Shown here piece by piece: positions 1 through 10,216 of a stretch of 64,000 nt of DNA. Under the pieces are notes generated by a model. That model made no database searches. It was given only the letters and a program-made list of their open reading frames with translations, and was not told the origin of the DNA. Within the stretch, counting starts at the first letter, position 1; every line of letters starts with the position of its first letter. The DNA comes from Bradyrhizobium guangxiense (GTDB lineage: Bacteria; Pseudomonadota; Alphaproteobacteria; Rhizobiales; Xanthobacteraceae), in NCBI RefSeq assembly GCF_004114915.1, contig NZ_CP022220.1, positions 310,001 through 374,000 of the forward strand. The letters are read 5' to 3'. The position numbers were made by a program, and so were the translations under genes.

Positions 1-250
1 AACCTCCCGCGGCGGCACAGACGGCCGACTCTCGACCGGCACGAACGGCCGCTATACTCGCTTCACCGTGCTTACAAAGCTCTTTGCGCCACCGGAACAG
101 CTGGCTCACATGAAGGCCGGCCGTGCGAGCCACCTCGGAAACATTGGCTCCGGGCTCGAGCGATGCTGCAACTAGCCGTTCCTTCTCATCCCGCGACCAC
201 CGGCGCCGCCGCTCGACCGATGTGATCACCTCCGCCCTCGAAATCGTCAT
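1..250 (-). CDS. tnpA: IS66 transposase accessory protein TnpA, partial
   Basis: The first 83 codons of an IS66 OrfA-type protein, starting at the ATG at 250-248 and still open at the window edge. The translation begins MTISRAEVITSVERRRRWS, followed by the usual helix-turn-helix text (EPGANVSEVAR..G.....LFRWR). This resembles the TnpA at 54577, but the two are clearly different alleles. TnpA is one of three proteins needed for IS66 transposition. Intactness cannot be judged. Confidence 0.8.
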   Translation of the reverse strand, partial: MTISRAEVITSVERRRRWSRDEKERLVAASLEPGANVSEVARTAGLHVSQLFRWRKELCKHGEASIAAVRAGRESAVCAAAGG

Positions 251-328
251 AGCGCTTCTCCTAGGATTACCCCTAGGACCTGCAGCGTTCGCCTCCGTCA
301 AACAAGGCGGCCCTCAACGGAGGAATAC
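1..328 (-). mobile_element. IS66-family element, one end (rest lies outside the window)
   Basis: The element runs off the left edge. Its end is placed at 328 because the 30 bases before that point align closely with the proven right end of the complete IS66 element at 54664: both show a CGTCA..CAAG..CGG.CCTC..CGGAGG..TAC pattern at the same distance (about 80 bases) upstream of tnpA. The 8 bases after it (329-336) would be one copy of a target duplication, which cannot be checked here because the other end is missing. Confidence 0.65.
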
Positions 329-2293
329 TATGTAAGTGTTACGAGCGGCACACACTTTGCAATATCGTTCGGCACTATCAATCCGGCGAAAGGCGAAGGG
401 CAGCACGCGCACTAAACGACGAGGTCGATGATCTTCTATGTCAGCGCCAGGGGACTTACCTAATTCCGCATTGAAGATTAGCCTCTGCATCCGCGCTCGT
501 GCTTGACGCGAGACGATTCATGATCCCGTAAGTCGAGTAACGATACGGAGGTCAGCCGTCGTGCTCTCTTGATCCCTAAATTGCATCCTCTCGACACGAC
601 GCCCCACTAGACGCGGCAAGCTCAGAAGCGTGACATTGAGGACACTTGGCGCCACATCGCTCACCTCGTCCACGACATCCAGCCTCGCGAATGCACCTGA
701 ATGCATTTCGACAACGCTTGCGAACACCCAAGTGGTCCGGACATAAAGCGCTATGTGACAAACAGAAAGCCGGCCTTAGCGGCTGGGTTCTTGAAGGCGA
801 CTAACCAATTTGCATCCAGATTGCTTGTTCTTAGGGTCGCCAGCCCCGATGCTATCCGTTTCCGTTCGGAAGTCTAAAGCCTGGCGCATCTTGACATGGG
901 CACAGCGGACCTTGACGGCTTGATTAGACGAACGGCCACGGCGCTGGCCCCAAGCGCACTTGCGCGGGCCCACAAAAATGTTGGCCAAACCGTCTTCTCC
1001 CGCCTATTGCAAGGAGAATACAGCATATCAGTCCACTCGCCTGCTGCGCGCATTCAGCGTCATTAAAATCGGCCTTTGTGAACTTCAGCGCTTGGGCTCC
1101 GCCCCTTGCACGACGAACCCGCCCGGCTGCGACATGGCGACGAGGCGCGCCGCCGGCGGAGGAGCTGGCTAGTGACCTATTGTGGGTACCTTGGCTGATA
1201 GGCCTCGATCCGATCGAGGCAAGTTGAGAAAGCAGTGCCGCATCTGCGACTTCGCGACATCGCCAAGCCGCCAGCTTTCGCGGATAATGTCGAGGAGGTC
1301 TCCATCTTGACAGCGTCGGTCCATTTGCTGGCGCCCCCTTGCGCGAGGCCGTCGGCCGACCATTCTATGGCTCCCTTGGCGCCGACCGTTGGACGGACAA
1401 TAGCGGCACGTGCCAAGTCAAGCGGCTGGCGTCCAACGCTCGGCTACCCCTCCTGTGCAACTCGAGCTGTCTGCACGCGTACACATCTTAGAAACGTTGC
1501 CAGCTACCTTCCCAAAGGCAGCTACCAATCCCGAGAAGCTCCGGGGTATCGCCGATATAGGAAACGTGAATCAAATTCTGGCCCGAATGAGCGAGCCAAT
1601 TCAACAAAGGAATTGGACTTCAGTTGGTCGGAGGCATCTAGGCGGTTTGCCTTGAGCAGATCGACAAGACCGAATTAATCTCCATGGCGCTGCCTAAAAT
1701 TACGGCGAGCGTCAAGGCTTGCAGGTAGACAGCGAGCTATACGGAGAGCAGAAGGGGCGCTGTGGACGAGAACGTTAGGACAGCCACCAGCCTTACAATC
1801 GGATGGCTCGAGCACATGACAAACCTGAGGAGAGCGATCCGGATCGAACCGCCGGCACGCTCTCGCGATTGGCTCACACTAGCCCGTCCACCCTCTTCCT
1901 CTCCATCAGAAGGAGCCGCTCAAAAGGCTTTCGCCCCGCCCTTTCCGGAACGACACACGGCCTCCTCAAAATCCCTGAGACTCAGCAATGCCCCGCGGCC
2001 ATCCGTCCACCGTTTGGTTTTGCACTCCTCTGCCACTCGCCGCGGCAATCCAGATTGTAGCATTGCCGCCAACGAGGAGGACCGCTAAAAGCACGATACG
2101 CCATTGATTTACTATGTGAGCGTACGATTTCTACCATGTAAGAGAACTATACGAAGGTTTGTAATGCGCCTTTTTTTTTGGCTATGCTGATTTCGGCGGC
2201 CGACGTAGAAAGCGCTCAGGAGCGCTTGTCCGGCGGCTCGAACAAATTCCTGCATTTTAATCATCCCGCCAGAAGGGCCGGACGGATACAAGC
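329..2293. other. Two-kilobase stretch without a recognisable gene
   Basis: Several short open frames of 60-147 codons exist on both strands (for example 1235-1678 plus and 518-727 minus). None has a convincing ribosome binding site, a recognisable domain or a composition like the neighbouring genes. No tts box or nod box was seen. The stretch is probably decayed DNA between the IS66 end and the kinase gene. Confidence 0.5.
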
Positions 2294-4939
2294 ATGTTTA
2301 ATTGGCTCATCGCGTTTGGACGTTCATCGGCGCAATTTATTTTGGCTAGCATTACGCTCGCGGCATTGACGCTAGCTTCCTTGTATCTTCATAGCCCTTT
2401 CGCAGCCACAGCGCTTGTCTATTTGGTCGTGATTTTGGTGTTTTCGCTGATTGGCACTTTCGTCGCATCGTTGGCGCTTTCCATAGTCGCCGTCAGCGCT
2501 TTAATTTACGTCCTCACGTTCAATCCCCAGATCGACGCCCCTCACGAGCTTTTGGTGATTATCGCTTTCCTTACTGCGTCCATCATCGGAACGCGCCTGA
2601 TCGCAAAACTCCGCTACGAAAAGGAAGCAGCGCGTGAGGTCGCCGCCGAGCTAAGGCACAGCGCGGACGATCTGCGCAACCGAGAGAAACTCTGGCGCGA
2701 GATCTTTGAGCATAACCCGGCCATGTACTTCATGGTCAATGAAACCGGAACCGTCCTGAACGTCAATAGTTTCGGCGCGATCCACCTCGGCTATACGCCC
2801 GCGGAACTGATCGGCCAATCGGTGTTCAGAGTCTTTCTGAAAGACGATCGCGAGGTCGTTCGCAAATCCATCGAGCGATGCCTTACATATATCGGCCAAT
2901 CGCGTACATGGGAAATCCAGAAAGTCCGTAGGAACGGCTCGGTGCTGTGGGTGCGCGAGACTGCCAAGGCGATCTTGTGGGCCGACGATAAGCCCATCGT
3001 CCTCATTGCCTGCGAAGATATCACCGAACAGAAGCGGACGGTTCTTGCTCTTCAGCGGAGCGAAGCGCATTTGGCTCAGGCGCAAGAATTGAGCCACACA
3101 GGCAGCTTTGGCTGGAACGTGGCCACCGGCGAGGTCTTTTGGTCGAAGGAAAGCTTTCGGATATTCCAGTATGATCCAGAGACCAAAGTAACGGCGCAAC
3201 ACGTCATTGACCGCACTCACCCAGAAGACAAGACTTCTGTCCAAGACACTTTGAATCGGGCCCTTCGAGGCGAGCATTTCGAGCACGAATACCGATTGCT
3301 GATGCCCGACGGCTCGATAAAGTACATTCACGCGGTGGCACGTGCTACGAGAACCGCGTCCGGGAATATCGAGTTTGTCGGGGCGGCCACGGACGTCACG
3401 ACAGCAAAGCAGACGGAACAACAACTGCGCCGTAGCGAGGCCTATCTGGTCGACGCGCAGCAGCTCAGTCGCACGAGCACCTGGTCGTGGGACTGCAACC
3501 GTCGCTGTTTTGCTTATCGCTCCGCCGAAGTCAGTCGTCTATTTGGCTTTGACCCGGATGAGCCGGTGACCATTGAGGCCATCCGATCGCGGATTCATCC
3601 AGACGACTTGCCGCGGCAACAGGAAATCCAACGTCAGGCCATTGAACAAAAAACAGGGAATTTTGAATACGATTTCCGAATCTGTCTTCCCGACGGCGCG
3701 ATACGACACATACATGCTGTTGCGCACGCCGTGCTGGCAAGCGATGGCTCAACTGTCGAACTCGTCGGAACGCACATGGATGTCACTGAGCAGCACGCAG
3801 CCAAACAACAATTGGAAGACACTCTTGCTGCGCTACGCGAGAGCGAGCAGCGCTTTCGTGACTACGCCGCAACTGCTTCTGACTGGTTATGGGAGACCGG
3901 GCCGGATCACCGGTACACCTTGTCGGAGCACACCAACGCTACGGACCTCTTGGCAAGAGCGGTCATCGGCCTGCGTTGCTGGGAGATTGCGAGCGACGTT
4001 GAAGAAGAGCCCGAGAAGTGGCGGCAGCATGAAATAACGCTAAATGCCCATCTTCCATTTCGCGATCTGGTCTATCGTACCGTGGGGAGGACCAGGTCAC
4101 CAATCTACTTCCAGAGCAGCGGCAGGCCCTTATTTGATGTAAGCGGCCATTTTCTCGGCTACCGAGGCGTGGCCACTGATATCACGGCGAAAGTTCGCGC
4201 CGATCAGGCTGAACAAGGACTGCGAAAGGCACAGGCGGATCTTGCGCATGTGACGCGCCTGACGGCGCTGGGGGAACTAACAGCCTCTATCGCCCACGAA
4301 GTGAACCAACCGCTCACGGCCATAATCAGCAACGCCGATGCGTGCCTTGGCTGGCTACGTCGCGAAGCTCCCGACATTTCCGCCGTGCACAGATCCGTAG
4401 AGTGGATCATTGATGACGCTATGCGCGCAAGCGAAGTGATTCGCAGGGTCCGCACACTCGCGAGGAACGGTGATATCGAGATGGTAGCGCTAGACATTAA
4501 TGAGGTTGTGAACGACTCTATCGCGCTGGTAACGCGTGAGCTGATTAACCACCAAGTGACCTTGCGAACTGAGCTAGCACCATCACTTCCCAAAATTCTC
4601 GGTGACCGGGTTCAGCTGCAACAAGTAATCATCAATCTGGTGATGAACGGAGTAGAGGCCATGCAAGCTGTTGACGACAGAGCGCGCGAACTGATGATTC
4701 AGTCATCCAGAGACAATGAGAGCCGCGTGCAGCTCTCCGTGACTGATAGCGGCGTCGGCATCGCTGAGGGTGATAGGATCCGAGTCTTAGATCCGTTCTT
4801 CACCACCAAATCTACCGGCCTTGGAATGGGTCTGTCGATCTGCCGCTCGATCGTAGAAGCTCACGGAGGCCGCCTGTCGATCGTCCAGAAGCAAGAGCCG
4901 GGCGCATCCTTTCAATTTGTCCTGCCAGTCGTGTCATGA
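2294..4939 (+). CDS. Membrane-bound multi-PAS sensor histidine kinase
   Basis: An 881-residue hybrid-free sensor kinase. Residues 1-105 hold several hydrophobic membrane segments. Four PAS-type repeats follow at about 120-255, 262-375, 385-505 and 515-640, with the usual PAS/PAC endings (for example [15 protein letters not shown]). The dimerisation/phosphotransfer domain carries the phospho-acceptor His near residue 668 in [13 protein letters not shown], and the ATPase domain has the N box ([10 protein letters not shown]), the DSGVGI box and [13 protein letters not shown]. The HEVNQPL form is shared with FixL-like rhizobial kinases. No response regulator gene is adjacent. TtsI is 1.3 kb downstream but lacks the phospho-acceptor Asp, so it is an unlikely partner. 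Ligand and target are unknown. The start at 2294 is an ATG followed directly by the first membrane segment. Confidence 0.88.
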   Translation: MFNWLIAFGRSSAQFILASITLAALTLASLYLHSPFAATALVYLVVILVFSLIGTFVASLALSIVAVSALIYVLTFNPQIDAPHELLVIIAFLTASIIGTRLIAKLRYEKEAAREVAAELRHSADDLRNREKLWREIFEHNPAMYFMVNETGTVLNVNSFGAIHLGYTPAELIGQSVFRVFLKDDREVVRKSIERCLTYIGQSRTWEIQKVRRNGSVLWVRETAKAILWADDKPIVLIACEDITEQKRTVLALQRSEAHLAQAQELSHTGSFGWNVATGEVFWSKESFRIFQYDPETKVTAQHVIDRTHPEDKTSVQDTLNRALRGEHFEHEYRLLMPDGSIKYIHAVARATRTASGNIEFVGAATDVTTAKQTEQQLRRSEAYLVDAQQLSRTSTWSWDCNRRCFAYRSAEVSRLFGFDPDEPVTIEAIRSRIHPDDLPRQQEIQRQAIEQKTGNFEYDFRICLPDGAIRHIHAVAHAVLASDGSTVELVGTHMDVTEQHAAKQQLEDTLAALRESEQRFRDYAATASDWLWETGPDHRYTLSEHTNATDLLARAVIGLRCWEIASDVEEEPEKWRQHEITLNAHLPFRDLVYRTVGRTRSPIYFQSSGRPLFDVSGHFLGYRGVATDITAKVRADQAEQGLRKAQADLAHVTRLTALGELTASIAHEVNQPLTAIISNADACLGWLRREAPDISAVHRSVEWIIDDAMRASEVIRRVRTLARNGDIEMVALDINEVVNDSIALVTRELINHQVTLRTELAPSLPKILGDRVQLQQVIINLVMNGVEAMQAVDDRARELMIQSSRDNESRVQLSVTDSGVGIAEGDRIRVLDPFFTTKSTGLGMGLSICRSIVEAHGGRLSIVQKQEPGASFQFVLPVVS

Positions 4940-4984
4940 TTGGAATTTGACTAGCCGTGTGAAATCGGGTCGACAAGTACGATC

Positions 4985-5012
4985 GTGCTTATTGTCGAAA
5001 GCTAAACGGCTC
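4985..5012 (+). promoter_or_regulatory. Possible degenerate tts box
   Basis: The right half, TTGTCGAAAGCTAA at 4992-5005, is identical to the box in front of nopC (22031). The left half, which should read CGTCAGCTT, is poorly kept. Only short unrecognised frames lie downstream, so this may be the leftover promoter of a lost effector gene or a chance match. Confidence 0.35.
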
Positions 5013-5977
5013 GATGCCTCGACGAAACTTTCGCTCGGCATATCTGGATATCGCCGCATTCGGATCGGCTCACGGAATGCTGCAGGGCACACCTTCGGGT
5101 CGCATGGCCATCGGGTTCTTGACACCGACTGCTGGGACCGTGAGTTTGTATCTAACCTGGCGAAGTTGAATGTTCACCCCGCATGAACCTCAAACTGAGG
5201 AAGGCGAAGCGTTCGATCGGATCGCAACAGAATCGAAGCTGAGCAGACGATCACGACGCCTCGCTGGCAAGCAGCTTTGGCACTGGGCACCACCGGCTCC
5301 GATTCAGGGCGCTTTCGCGTGCTTCCCGCTCGACGGCCCGAATGCCGCTTCCGTCCGCAGAAGGATGCACGAGCTGAGCAGCAGACCACTCGTTAGATAG
5401 CGAAGCGCTGGCGATTAGCCGCAGTCTCAAGAGCTAACGCTGCGGGTTCCCTAGTCACACCGCCGGCGCCTTCAGGGCCTTGAGTGACGGCCTTAACCGC
5501 TTTCCGGCCAGATTCGCCACAAATTCCATCGGTACTTTTTGAAGGGGTCGATCCCTTTCGGGGTGTCAGCCCTAAGAAGCTGAGTTCCTTCAGCAAGCGC
5601 GTCGTGCCGCTTCGGCTTGACCGTACAAGCTGATCAGCTTGGACTTGCACGCGTTGCTGTACGAAATCCCCGGCGCCGCGATACGATTATTACGGCTCCT
5701 CGATCTGGCCGAAGCGGAAAGAGGACGAGACGTTCGAGGCCCCCTCCTTCAAAGCGTTGAGCCGATGGGACGTCCTGGGCCATAGCGGAACACATTGACG
5801 CACAATCGAGCGCCGGCACCCAACCTGCGCGTCAACAGCGACGCCCGATGCTCGCGGTTCTGTTTTTCGACGCGGCAAGCCAACGCATAAGAGCGTTGCT
5901 GCTTCCGCTTATTCATCGGCTCGCGGCGAGCTAGGCGCTGACTCTCCGCGCCGCTACGTGCATTCCCTTTGCAACCT
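5013..5977. other. No recognised gene between kinase and ttsI promoter
   Basis: The only open frames are short (for example 5170-5400 plus, 76 codons; 5393-5650 minus, 85 codons). They have no recognisable motif. If the tts-like half site at 4985 is real, decayed effector sequence might be expected here, but none could be identified. Confidence 0.4.
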
Positions 5978-6025
5978 ATTCGCGGCTTGGATGAACACTA
6001 TCAAGAAAATTGATTTTTCGATCCT
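5978..6025 (+). promoter_or_regulatory. nod box upstream of ttsI
   Basis: The segment fits the classical nod box: an ATG core at 5991, ATC six bases further on, then an AAACAATCRATTTT-like block (AAAATTGATTTTT at 6006-6018) and a closing ATC. The left arm (5978-5990) also matches most of the ATCCAY..YRYRR consensus. In rhizobia a nod box controls ttsI, so NodD plus plant flavonoids should drive this gene. The distance to the ttsI start is 185 bases. The match is imperfect in the left arm. Confidence 0.7.
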
Positions 6026-6210
6026 ACCTGAAGCCTCGTAAGTCGTATCCGTTCTTTACAAGGAGGACGCAGCTACTCGTGCGGTTCGATTTTCTCTTCA
6101 GTCAAATGCTCGACAATTGCAGCTGCTCGACCAGGCGGGGGGATCATCGTAGCTCCGTGCCGACAGTGATGCGCTCAGGCCTCGACACAATCGCACTATA
6201 GGCGACCACA

Positions 6211-6909
6211 ATGCGAATCCTACTGGTCGATCAGGACGCCGCCTTCGTGCGAGCCGCCAAGAAAACCCTGTTCGTTCGCGGTTTTGCCGTGGACCTCATC
6301 TCTACTCTTGACGAAGCGGAGACCGCGCTGAGTTGTGCCAGCTATCACATTCTCTTGCTCGAGTTGGCTCTGCCGGACGGAAATGGATTGGACTGGTTGA
6401 AACAGTTGAGACGTGAAGGATATTCAATGCCTGCCATGATGATGAGCAGCCTGAGCGATCTTGAGACCAGGATCGCGATATTCAATGGTGGCGCCGACGA
6501 TTTTCTTCCTAAGCCGGTGTCTATCGATGAGCTTATTGCTCGAATGCGCGCCATTTTGCGACGATCGACGCAATTGACGGCACCCGTGATCACCTTCGGG
6601 AACTTACATTTCGATCCTATTGGCCGGCAAGTCTCAGTTGACGGTCGGCCACTCAGAATTGCGCGCCGCGAAGTCTGCATTCTCGAACATCTGCTCAGCC
6701 GAGCAGGCCGCACCGTGCCGCGAGCGTTGCTAGAGGAAAGCCTCTATGCGTTTGACGATGAAGTCTCGACCAATGCCTTAGAAGTCGGGATCTATCGATT
6801 GCGCACACATTTGAGCAAGTCCGGCACAACGCTACGAATCAAAACCGCGCGCGGCGTCGGCTACGCGCTTGAACTGAAGAACGATCCGCTGCCTTGCCGC
6901 CACACTTGA
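6211..6909 (+). CDS. ttsI: TtsI, OmpR-type transcriptional activator of the type III secretion regulon
   Basis: A 232-residue response-regulator-like protein: receiver domain at 1-115 and winged-helix DNA-binding domain at about 128-222. The acidic pocket (D7, D9), S79 and K101 are present, but the phospho-acceptor position is Glu51 in HILLLELALPDG instead of Asp. This is the known hallmark of rhizobial TtsI, thought to make it active without phosphorylation. TtsI binds tts boxes; good ones lie in this window at 19237 and 22031, with a probable one at 29025. The gene follows a nod box and is 13 bases from rhcC2, suggesting one transcript with rhcC2 and the lipoprotein gene. Confidence 0.95.
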   Translation: MRILLVDQDAAFVRAAKKTLFVRGFAVDLISTLDEAETALSCASYHILLLELALPDGNGLDWLKQLRREGYSMPAMMMSSLSDLETRIAIFNGGADDFLPKPVSIDELIARMRAILRRSTQLTAPVITFGNLHFDPIGRQVSVDGRPLRIARREVCILEHLLSRAGRTVPRALLEESLYAFDDEVSTNALEVGIYRLRTHLSKSGTTLRIKTARGVGYALELKNDPLPCRHT

Positions 6910-6922
6910 AAACGACGCTCAG

Positions 6923-8380
6923 TTGAAGTTCCCCCTTGATGTTCGCAGCTGCCGATGGCCGACGGCGGTCACCTCAGCTATTCGCTCGCGCCTTCTGTAT
7001 GTCGTTTGCTCGCTTCCTCTCGTGCTGCCGCCCACTACCGCAGCTCAGATAAAGCGCGACCCTAATCAGGCGTCGCCACGGTCAACAACTGACAGCCTTA
7101 GCGGGGTCTTGAATCTTTCCTCCTCTCAGGGCCAGACGATTCATCTTCCGGCGCCGGCGGCCAGCATATTCGTTGCCGACCCAACGATAGCCGACTACCA
7201 GGCCCCATCGAATACAACCATCTTCGTCTTTGGAAAACAGTCGGGACGGACCAGCCTATTTGCTTTGAACGACAATGGAGAAGCGTTAGCCGAGTTACGT
7301 GTTGTCGTTACCCAGCCTATCGAGGATTTGCGTGCTGCACTAAAGGCTGAGCTCGGGGACCATCCGATCCAAGTCACCTATACGCCACGCGGCGCAATTC
7401 TGAGAGGGACAGCACCAAGTGTCGACGTCGTTGAGCGCGCCAAGAAGATTACCGAGCAATTTCTGGGCGCGGGCGCGCTGGTCGTCAACAACATCCAAGT
7501 GGCCGGCTCATTGCAAGTGACGCTTAGCGTGCGCGTGGCGGAAGTCTCGCGCAGCGCCGTGAAGGAGCTTGGCATCAACCTCTCTGCATCGGGCCAAAAC
7601 GGAGCGGTCATTTTCGGGTTTAGCAGTGGCAAGCCTGGCGGTTCCGGTGCGAGCCGGGGTGGCGGCACGGCAAGTGTCGGAGTCGGCGTTGGCAGCACGA
7701 ACATCAGTGCTGTACTTGACGCCCTCGCCAACGAGCATCTCGCGTCGGTATTGGCGGAGCCAACTCTTACCGCGATGTCCGGCGAATCAGCAAGCTTCCT
7801 GGCAGGCGGCGAATTTCCAATTCCGGTCATGCAGGACAATCGTCAACTCTCAGTTCAATTCCGTCAATTCGGAATCAGTCTGGAGTTCGTTCCGACCGTT
7901 CTCAGCAACAATCAGATCAATATCCACGTCAAGCCTGAAGTCAGTGAGTTATCCAAAGAAGGTGAAGTCAATATCAACGGAATGTCTCTGCCTGGCCTCT
8001 CCACGCGACGTGCCAGTACTGTTGTCGAGCTTGCCAGCGGTCAGAGCTTTGCAATCGGCGGGCTCATAAGACGCAATTTCAACACCGACATCAGCACGTT
8101 TCCCGGGTTAGGCGATGTCCCGATCCTTGGTGCACTGTTTCGGTCCTCCTCATTTCAGAAGCAGGAGACGGAGCTTGTCATCGTCGTTACCCCTTACATC
8201 GTGCGGCCAGCATCATCTGCCGCCAAGATAAGCGCGCCGACTGACCGCCTCCGGCCGCCATCAGACGGGGGGCGCATTTTAACGAATACGTTGGCGCGTC
8301 CCCCGCGAAGCCGCGAGGCTCCCGCACCGAACCAGACGCGACCGGCGGAGCCGGCTTTGTTATCGAATGAGGACCGCTAA
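6923..8380 (+). CDS. rhcC2: RhcC2, secretin of the outer-membrane ring (CpaC-like)
   Basis: A 485-residue outer-membrane secretin, starting at a TTG since no ATG lies near the signal peptide (hydrophobic stretch ending TTAAQ near residue 41). After a pilus-secretin N domain (about 60-190) comes the secretin barrel domain, with EPTLTAMSGESASFLAGGEF near residues 280-300 and a C-terminal VVTPYIVRP. This arrangement and wording is that of CpaC/RcpA secretins of Tad pili rather than YscC-type secretins. In rhizobia the T3SS secretin is divided into RhcC1 and RhcC2; the partner here is at 18072. The gene overlaps the next start by one base (TAATG), so they are cotranscribed. Confidence 0.9.
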   Translation: MKFPLDVRSCRWPTAVTSAIRSRLLYVVCSLPLVLPPTTAAQIKRDPNQASPRSTTDSLSGVLNLSSSQGQTIHLPAPAASIFVADPTIADYQAPSNTTIFVFGKQSGRTSLFALNDNGEALAELRVVVTQPIEDLRAALKAELGDHPIQVTYTPRGAILRGTAPSVDVVERAKKITEQFLGAGALVVNNIQVAGSLQVTLSVRVAEVSRSAVKELGINLSASGQNGAVIFGFSSGKPGGSGASRGGGTASVGVGVGSTNISAVLDALANEHLASVLAEPTLTAMSGESASFLAGGEFPIPVMQDNRQLSVQFRQFGISLEFVPTVLSNNQINIHVKPEVSELSKEGEVNINGMSLPGLSTRRASTVVELASGQSFAIGGLIRRNFNTDISTFPGLGDVPILGALFRSSSFQKQETELVIVVTPYIVRPASSAAKISAPTDRLRPPSDGGRILTNTLARPPRSREAPAPNQTRPAEPALLSNEDR

Positions 8381-9012
8381 TGACCTTGCGAAACCTGGGC
8401 CACTTGATTGCCGTAGCGGCAACCGTAGGCGGATGCACACATAATGCTGCGATCTATTCTGAGCCGACTGATCAAGCGATTCAAGTGGAGCAGAAGACCA
8501 GTATCTTGCGACTACAGAGCCTTCGTCGCGCCGAGAGGTATGGTCTGCGTAATTTCATTGCGAACGCCAGCCGCGGTCGGCGGGATGCACTCCATCTGGA
8601 CGTCAGTGGTTCGCCCCGGCTCATTACGCAGGTGGCTCATGAGGCCCGCGAGATGGGCGTTCCCGCCTATAATATTCGCCGGTCCGCTTCCCCCGTAGAT
8701 CTGCCCAGCCATTTCGGTGTCCAAATCGAGGCGATCATTTACGAAGCACGTCCTCCGCTCTGTCCATCCCTTTCAATCATCGGCCCTTCAGTAGACGACA
8801 ATTCTTTCAATCCAACGCTCGGCTGTTCGATCCGCAATAACCTCGCGGTCACGGTCAACGATCCCGGCGACTTGCTCGAGAACAGAGCTATCTTGCCAAC
8901 CAGTGGTGACCGTGCGGTGCTTCCGCTTACCGCACGGGGAGGTCTCGCCGCAGGCAACAAGAGCCACTTGGAAAGTGACACTCATAATCGCATTGCGTCA
9001 GAAGCCCAATGA
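8380..9012 (+). CDS. CpaD-like outer-membrane lipoprotein of the Rhc secretion system (y4xK type)
   Basis: A 210-residue lipoprotein. The signal peptide ends in a lipobox with Cys19 (AVAATVGGC). The body contains a CpaD-like block near residues 145-165 (LGCSIRNNLAVTVNDPGDLLENR), which matches the GC..NLA..V.DP.DL pattern of Tad pilus lipoprotein CpaD. It follows rhcC2 with a one-base overlap, as CpaD follows CpaC in Tad clusters, and corresponds in position to y4xK of Sinorhizobium NGR234. A pilotin or accessory role for the RhcC2 secretin is inferred. Confidence 0.8.
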   Translation: MTLRNLGHLIAVAATVGGCTHNAAIYSEPTDQAIQVEQKTSILRLQSLRRAERYGLRNFIANASRGRRDALHLDVSGSPRLITQVAHEAREMGVPAYNIRRSASPVDLPSHFGVQIEAIIYEARPPLCPSLSIIGPSVDDNSFNPTLGCSIRNNLAVTVNDPGDLLENRAILPTSGDRAVLPLTARGGLAAGNKSHLESDTHNRIASEAQ

Positions 9013-9178
9013 GCACTCTCAATGGCTGAGCGGCAAGAGCATTGGCGATACTCTGGCGGCCAACTTCCGCAGACGCCACGATCTGCTTCCGCCTTTCCAG
9101 ACGACGTGACTTACAGATCAAGTAGCGACTGGACGTCTTTGACTAACACGCCCGAATGCATCGCATTGCCGCGCCAAG

Positions 9179-10216
9179 CTAGACCAGGCCAGCGGCAAAG
9201 ACTGCCTTTGCAACCCCCTCGAAACAGTCCTTCGGAACGGCCTTGCCCATTATTCCCTTTCGGATCAGCTGACGCGCCAAAGCAGGTTCCTGAATAATGC
9301 TCAGATGCAGCGCCCTCGCCTGATCAAACAACTGTGAAGCAAGTTCGTCCTCACCGCGGCATACCAAAACCGGCACTCCGGTCTGTCCACGAACGTAGCG
9401 CAGTCCAACTAACATCGCGGGGCCCGTCAGTATCAATGTGGCCCGATTGACTCCGAGCGGCGGCTCACTCGCCGATTCCCGACGAAGCCGGCGGTGTTCG
9501 CCCTTTACATGTGGGTTGCCTTCCTGCTCCTTAGACTCGCGCTTCGCTTCACTCTCCGTCATGCGCATGTCACGCAAGAATAGCCAGCGCTGAATTAGCA
9601 GGTCGGTCAAGCCGCCGATCAGAAACGCCCCAGCAGCAATTTCAATTAAGAATTTGACCTCTTTGAATACAAAGCTGAAACAACCCAAACCGCAGACAGG
9701 CAGGTACACCAGCGCCTTCCAACTTGCGAGTGAGGTGAAAAACAGCGTTACGCCGAGAAGGAACACTTTGATCAACGACTTACCAAGCTCGACAAGCGAC
9801 TTCTGAGAGACAATCCGTTTGAGCCCTTTGATTGGATCCAATTTCTTAAGGCTTGGTTTCAGCGGCTCCACGGAGAACGTCAGCCCACCAGCAGCCAAGA
9901 CACTGGCTAGAATGCCTGCAGCCACGGCCGCTCCAATGATTGGGGCAACGCTCGTCAACGAAAGTTCGATCAATCCGACCAGTGCCTGCTGGACCGCACT
10001 GTTGAAGGGCTGCCCCTGCAGCTTGTCGACGAGCCGCACCCCCTCACGCCATACGCCCTCGATCGCGCCCGCTCGGAAACATAGACAGCCGAATGCGGCG
10101 CAAATGCTAAGCGCGCTCACAAAATCGGCGCTGCGCGGGATCTGTCCCTTCTTACGCGCCTGCCGTAGCTTCTTGGGAGTTGGCGGACGCTTCTTCTCTT
10201 CGCTCGAGTCGCTCAT
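9179..10216 (-). CDS. rhcU: RhcU, export apparatus switch protein (SctU/FlhB family)
   Basis: A 345-residue inner-membrane protein, with the ATG at 10216 overlapping the rhcT stop (ATGA). It has the usual basic N-terminus ([22 protein letters not shown], an FlhB-family signature), four hydrophobic segments, and a cytoplasmic domain from about residue 205. The family normally cleaves itself at an NPTH motif to switch substrates. Here the corresponding text, just before [14 protein letters not shown], reads TGPAML, so Asn and His are absent and the loop is about one residue shorter. The rest of the C-domain is well kept, so this is probably a real variant. It is the last gene of the operon. Confidence 0.9.
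   Translation of the reverse strand: MSDSSEEKKRPPTPKKLRQARKKGQIPRSADFVSALSICAAFGCLCFRAGAIEGVWREGVRLVDKLQGQPFNSAVQQALVGLIELSLTSVAPIIGAAVAAGILASVLAAGGLTFSVEPLKPSLKKLDPIKGLKRIVSQKSLVELGKSLIKVFLLGVTLFFTSLASWKALVYLPVCGLGCFSFVFKEVKFLIEIAAGAFLIGGLTDLLIQRWLFLRDMRMTESEAKRESKEQEGNPHVKGEHRRLRRESASEPPLGVNRATLILTGPAMLVGLRYVRGQTGVPVLVCRGEDELASQLFDQARALHLSIIQEPALARQLIRKGIMGKAVPKDCFEGVAKAVFAAGLV

Noticed and set aside
1235..1678. 147-codon frame in the left gene-poor stretch
   Set aside because: Low-complexity composition, overlapping frames on the other strand, no motif and no start signal.
2651..3424. 257-codon frame antisense to the sensor kinase
   Set aside because: Lies opposite to conserved PAS repeats and has no motif of its own.
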